Of a stretch of DNA of 64,000 bases, positions 61,726 through 64,000 are shown piece after piece. Position numbers and translations under genes: made by a program. Within the stretch, counting starts at the first letter, position 1. Each line of letters starts with the position of its first letter. Source of the stretch: Spirosoma sp. KUDC1026 (GTDB taxonomy: Bacteria > Bacteroidota > Bacteroidia > Cytophagales > Spirosomataceae); the NCBI RefSeq assembly GCF_013375035.1, contig NZ_CP056032.1, positions 5,082,001 to 5,146,000 of the forward strand. Direction: 5' to 3'. Below the pieces are notes generated by a model. It saw only the letters and a program-made list of their open reading frames with translations. It made no database searches and was not told the DNA's origin.

Positions 61726-64000
61726 TTAGTTCAGCACTTCTTTTCCCTGCGCCAGGGCCGCATCGAGACCCGACGAATCGGAGCCGCCAGCCGTAGCGAA
61801 GAACGGCTGCCCACCGCCACCACCTTTGATGTTTTTGGCCAGTTCTTTCACCACCTGACCCGCGTTCAGTTTGCGTTCCTGAATTAACGTATCAGGCAGC
61901 ATAACGGCCAGTTGGGGTTTGCCGTTGATATCGGCCCCCAGTACCAACGCCAGGTTGTCAACTTTCGCTTTCAGGTCATACGCCAGTTGTTTCAGGGCAT
62001 CGGCCGACGGTACGTCCACGCGCTCAATCAGACGAGAGTAACCCGATTCAACGGTTTCTATCTTATTCAGCAACTGATTTTTCACCTGCTGTACTTTTTC
62101 GTTCTGTAGAACTTCAATCTGCTTTTGCAGGGTGGCCCGCTCAGCCAGCAGATCCTGTACGGCTTTCACGACGTCCTTCGGCGCTTTAAGCACCTCTTTC
62201 AGTTCCGACACAATCGCCATCTGCTCGTTCACCAGCGTTTCAGCACCCAGCGCCGTTTTGGCCTCCACCCGACGAACGCCGGTCGATACCGATCCTTCGC
62301 CCGTAAATTTGAATAGACCGATGTGTCCCGTGCGGTAGACGTGGGTTCCTCCGCAAAGCTCAACCGAATAGTTCGGATCGAACGTTATAACGCGTACAAA
62401 ATCACCGTATTTCTCGCCGAACAGGGCCGTAGCACCCATGCCCTTTGCCTGTTCGATGGGGACGTTCCGTTTCTCATCCAGCGGAATATCCTCCCGGATT
62501 TTCTCGTTCACAATACGTTCTACCTCGGCCAGTTGTTCGTCGGTTACTTTGCTGAAGTGCGAAAAGTCGAACCGCAGAGCATCAGGACCAACGTACGAAC
62601 CTTTCTGCGCGACGTGTGTACCCAGCACCTCGCGCAGGGCTGAGTGCAGCAGGTGCGTCGCCGAGTGGTTGCTGGCGGTTAGGCCACGACGAGTGGTGTT
62701 GATTACGGCGTATACCGAATCGGCTTCGGTCAGCAGATCATCAATGCCCCTTACGTCTTGGACGATATGAATTACCAAGTCGTTCTCTTTCTTGGTGTCC
62801 AGTACGGTTAACGTACCAATCTGGTCGGAGCTGGCAAATAATTCGAGTGTACCCGTATCCCCTACCTGACCACCAGATTCAGCGTAAAACGGCGTTTTGT
62901 CCAGCACGACCTGAATCTGCGTTCCCTGTTTGTTCTGAATCTTGCGATACTTCACAATCTGGGCGTAGGCTTCGGGCTGATCATACCCAACGAACTGTAC
63001 TTTGTCGTCCAGCTCCGTTAGTTCGATCCAGTCGCCCGCCGACATGGCAGCATCCTTACGCGACCGAACTTTCTGTTCCTGCAACGCTTTCTGGAACCCT
63101 TCTTCGTCGATTGATAGGCCTTTCTCGCGGGCGATCAACGCCGTCAGGTCAGCGGGGAAACCGAACGTATCGTTCAGTTCAAATACCGTTTCACCGGCAA
63201 TCGATTCGCTGCCACTGGCTTTCGTATCCGCAATGATCTGGTCCAGACGACCCAGGCCCGTTCCCAGCGTACGCAGGAACGCAATTTCCTCTTCCCGAAT
63301 CACCGTCGCTACAAAATCGCGCTGAATGTTCAGTTCGGGAAAAACGTCGGCAAACTGCATCGCCAGCGTTGGCACCAGCTTGGTCATGAACGGCTCGGTC
63401 ATGCCCAGGTACGAATAGCCATAGCGAATGGCCCGGCGCAGAATCCGCCGGATCACGTAACCCGCTTTGCTATTGCTCGGCACCAGTCCATCGGCAATGG
63501 CGAACGACACAGCCCGGATATGGTCGGCAATCACGCGCATCGCTACGTCCTGCATACCCGTACCAGCCGAGTAATTCACACCCGACAGTTCTTCGATGAC
63601 GTTGATTGTGCCCGAGAAAACGTCGGTATCATAGTTCGATTTTTTTTGCTGGATGGCCATACACAACCGCTCGAAGCCCATACCCGTATCAACGTGGCGG
63701 GCTGGCAGCGGCTCCAGCGACCCATCAGCCTTGCGGTTGAACTGCATAAATACCAGGTTCCAGATCTCAACGACCTGTGGGTGGTCGGCGTTGACAAGTT
63801 CTTTACCCGGCGTTTCGGCTACCTCTTCGGCAGAGCGCAGGTCAACGTGAATTTCTGAGCAGGGACCGCAGGGCCCCGTATCGCCCATTTCCCAGAAGTT
63901 GTCTTTCTTGTTGCCGTAAATGATCCGGTCTTTACCAACAATTGGCTCCCAGAGGTCAAATGCTTCCTGGTCGAACGGAACATTGTCTTTTTCGTCGCCC
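61726..64000 (-). CDS. alaS: Alanyl-tRNA synthetase (partial, 5' end outside the window)
   Basis: Charges tRNA-Ala; cytosolic. The visible 757 residues lack the start, which lies beyond the right edge; the frame is open to 64000 (NVPFDQEAFDLWEPIVG...). Seen: MGDTGPCGPCSEIHVDLR of the aminoacylation core, VIRRILRRAIRYG, the editing-domain metal motifs NHSATHLLH and CGGTH, a coiled-coil segment (ERATLQKQIEVLQNEKVQQV) and the C-Ala domain GGGGGQPFFATAGG. No frame break. Followed by a hairpin and the mntA/hepT pair. Confidence 0.97.
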   Translation of the reverse strand, partial: GDEKDNVPFDQEAFDLWEPIVGKDRIIYGNKKDNFWEMGDTGPCGPCSEIHVDLRSAEEVAETPGKELVNADHPQVVEIWNLVFMQFNRKADGSLEPLPARHVDTGMGFERLCMAIQQKKSNYDTDVFSGTINVIEELSGVNYSAGTGMQDVAMRVIADHIRAVSFAIADGLVPSNSKAGYVIRRILRRAIRYGYSYLGMTEPFMTKLVPTLAMQFADVFPELNIQRDFVATVIREEEIAFLRTLGTGLGRLDQIIADTKASGSESIAGETVFELNDTFGFPADLTALIAREKGLSIDEEGFQKALQEQKVRSRKDAAMSAGDWIELTELDDKVQFVGYDQPEAYAQIVKYRKIQNKQGTQIQVVLDKTPFYAESGGQVGDTGTLELFASSDQIGTLTVLDTKKENDLVIHIVQDVRGIDDLLTEADSVYAVINTTRRGLTASNHSATHLLHSALREVLGTHVAQKGSYVGPDALRFDFSHFSKVTDEQLAEVERIVNEKIREDIPLDEKRNVPIEQAKGMGATALFGEKYGDFVRVITFDPNYSVELCGGTHVYRTGHIGLFKFTGEGSVSTGVRRVEAKTALGAETLVNEQMAIVSELKEVLKAPKDVVKAVQDLLAERATLQKQIEVLQNEKVQQVKNQLLNKIETVESGYSRLIERVDVPSADALKQLAYDLKAKVDNLALVLGADINGKPQLAVMLPDTLIQERKLNAGQVVKELAKNIKGGGGGQPFFATAGGSDSSGLDAALAQGKEVLN

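Overview
The window looks like chromosomal DNA of a member of the Bacteroidota, most likely order Cytophagales near Spirosoma or Fibrella. The evidence is a SusC/SusD pair, a secreted protease with a type IX secretion-type C-terminal domain, a GldE-like CorC/HlyC protein, a DUF3822-type N-terminus, and many copies of the Bacteroidota -7 promoter box TAnnTTTG, some with TTTG 19 or 20 nt upstream. Base composition is mostly above 50% G+C. I saw no tRNA, rRNA, CRISPR array, transposase or phage gene.

Layout. 1-3.6 kb: a DUF3822-like N-terminus, a NUDIX hydrolase, a CBS protein with an apparent ACG start, a RecD/Dda-like helicase and a DUF4126 membrane protein. 3.7-13.7 kb: a lipoprotein overlapping a decayed gene, htpG, a rhodanese, a bestrophin, dapF, rplS, nnr, then feoA-feoB. 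13.9-18.8 kb: a large secreted S8 protease, an orphan lipoprotein, a 56-aa membrane protein and a decayed lipoprotein fragment. 18.8-27.3 kb: a TSUP transporter diverging from a cytochrome c maturation cluster (ccmB, ccmC, a ccmD-like gene, ccmE, ccmF). A RelB/RelE-type toxin-antitoxin pair sits between ccmE and ccmF with 4-nt overlaps at every junction. A small membrane protein, a GldE-like protein and pyrE follow. 27.3-33.2 kb: a flavin disulfide oxidoreductase, a ModE-like regulator, a VapBC pair, ybiT, murI and a DinB protein.

33.3-36.1 kb is the most unusual part. A P-loop ATPase overlaps by one base a gene for an STAND-like (apparently P-loop-less) domain followed by seven TPRs. The pair is clearly more A+T-rich than its flanks and resembles bacterial NLR-like conflict systems. 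36.2-47.2 kb: an M20 peptidase, an RND efflux operon (small membrane protein, adaptor, pump, outer-membrane factor), an alpha/beta hydrolase and a two-component system. 47.5-54.4 kb: a truncated M20 amidohydrolase carrying a 15-bp tandem repeat, a TIM-barrel isomerase paired with a PQQ-type dehydrogenase/PKD/cytochrome c fusion, a REP-like inverted repeat, and VOC and DoxX genes diverging from a GlxA-type regulator. 54.5-64 kb: susD, susC, an alpha/beta hydrolase with Asn in place of the nucleophile Ser, an MntA/HepT pair in which hepT has an in-frame stop, and alaS running off the right edge.

Most genes are core metabolism in short operons. Signs of acquisition or decay (three toxin-antitoxin modules, the ATPase/TPR pair, four broken genes) lie between them.
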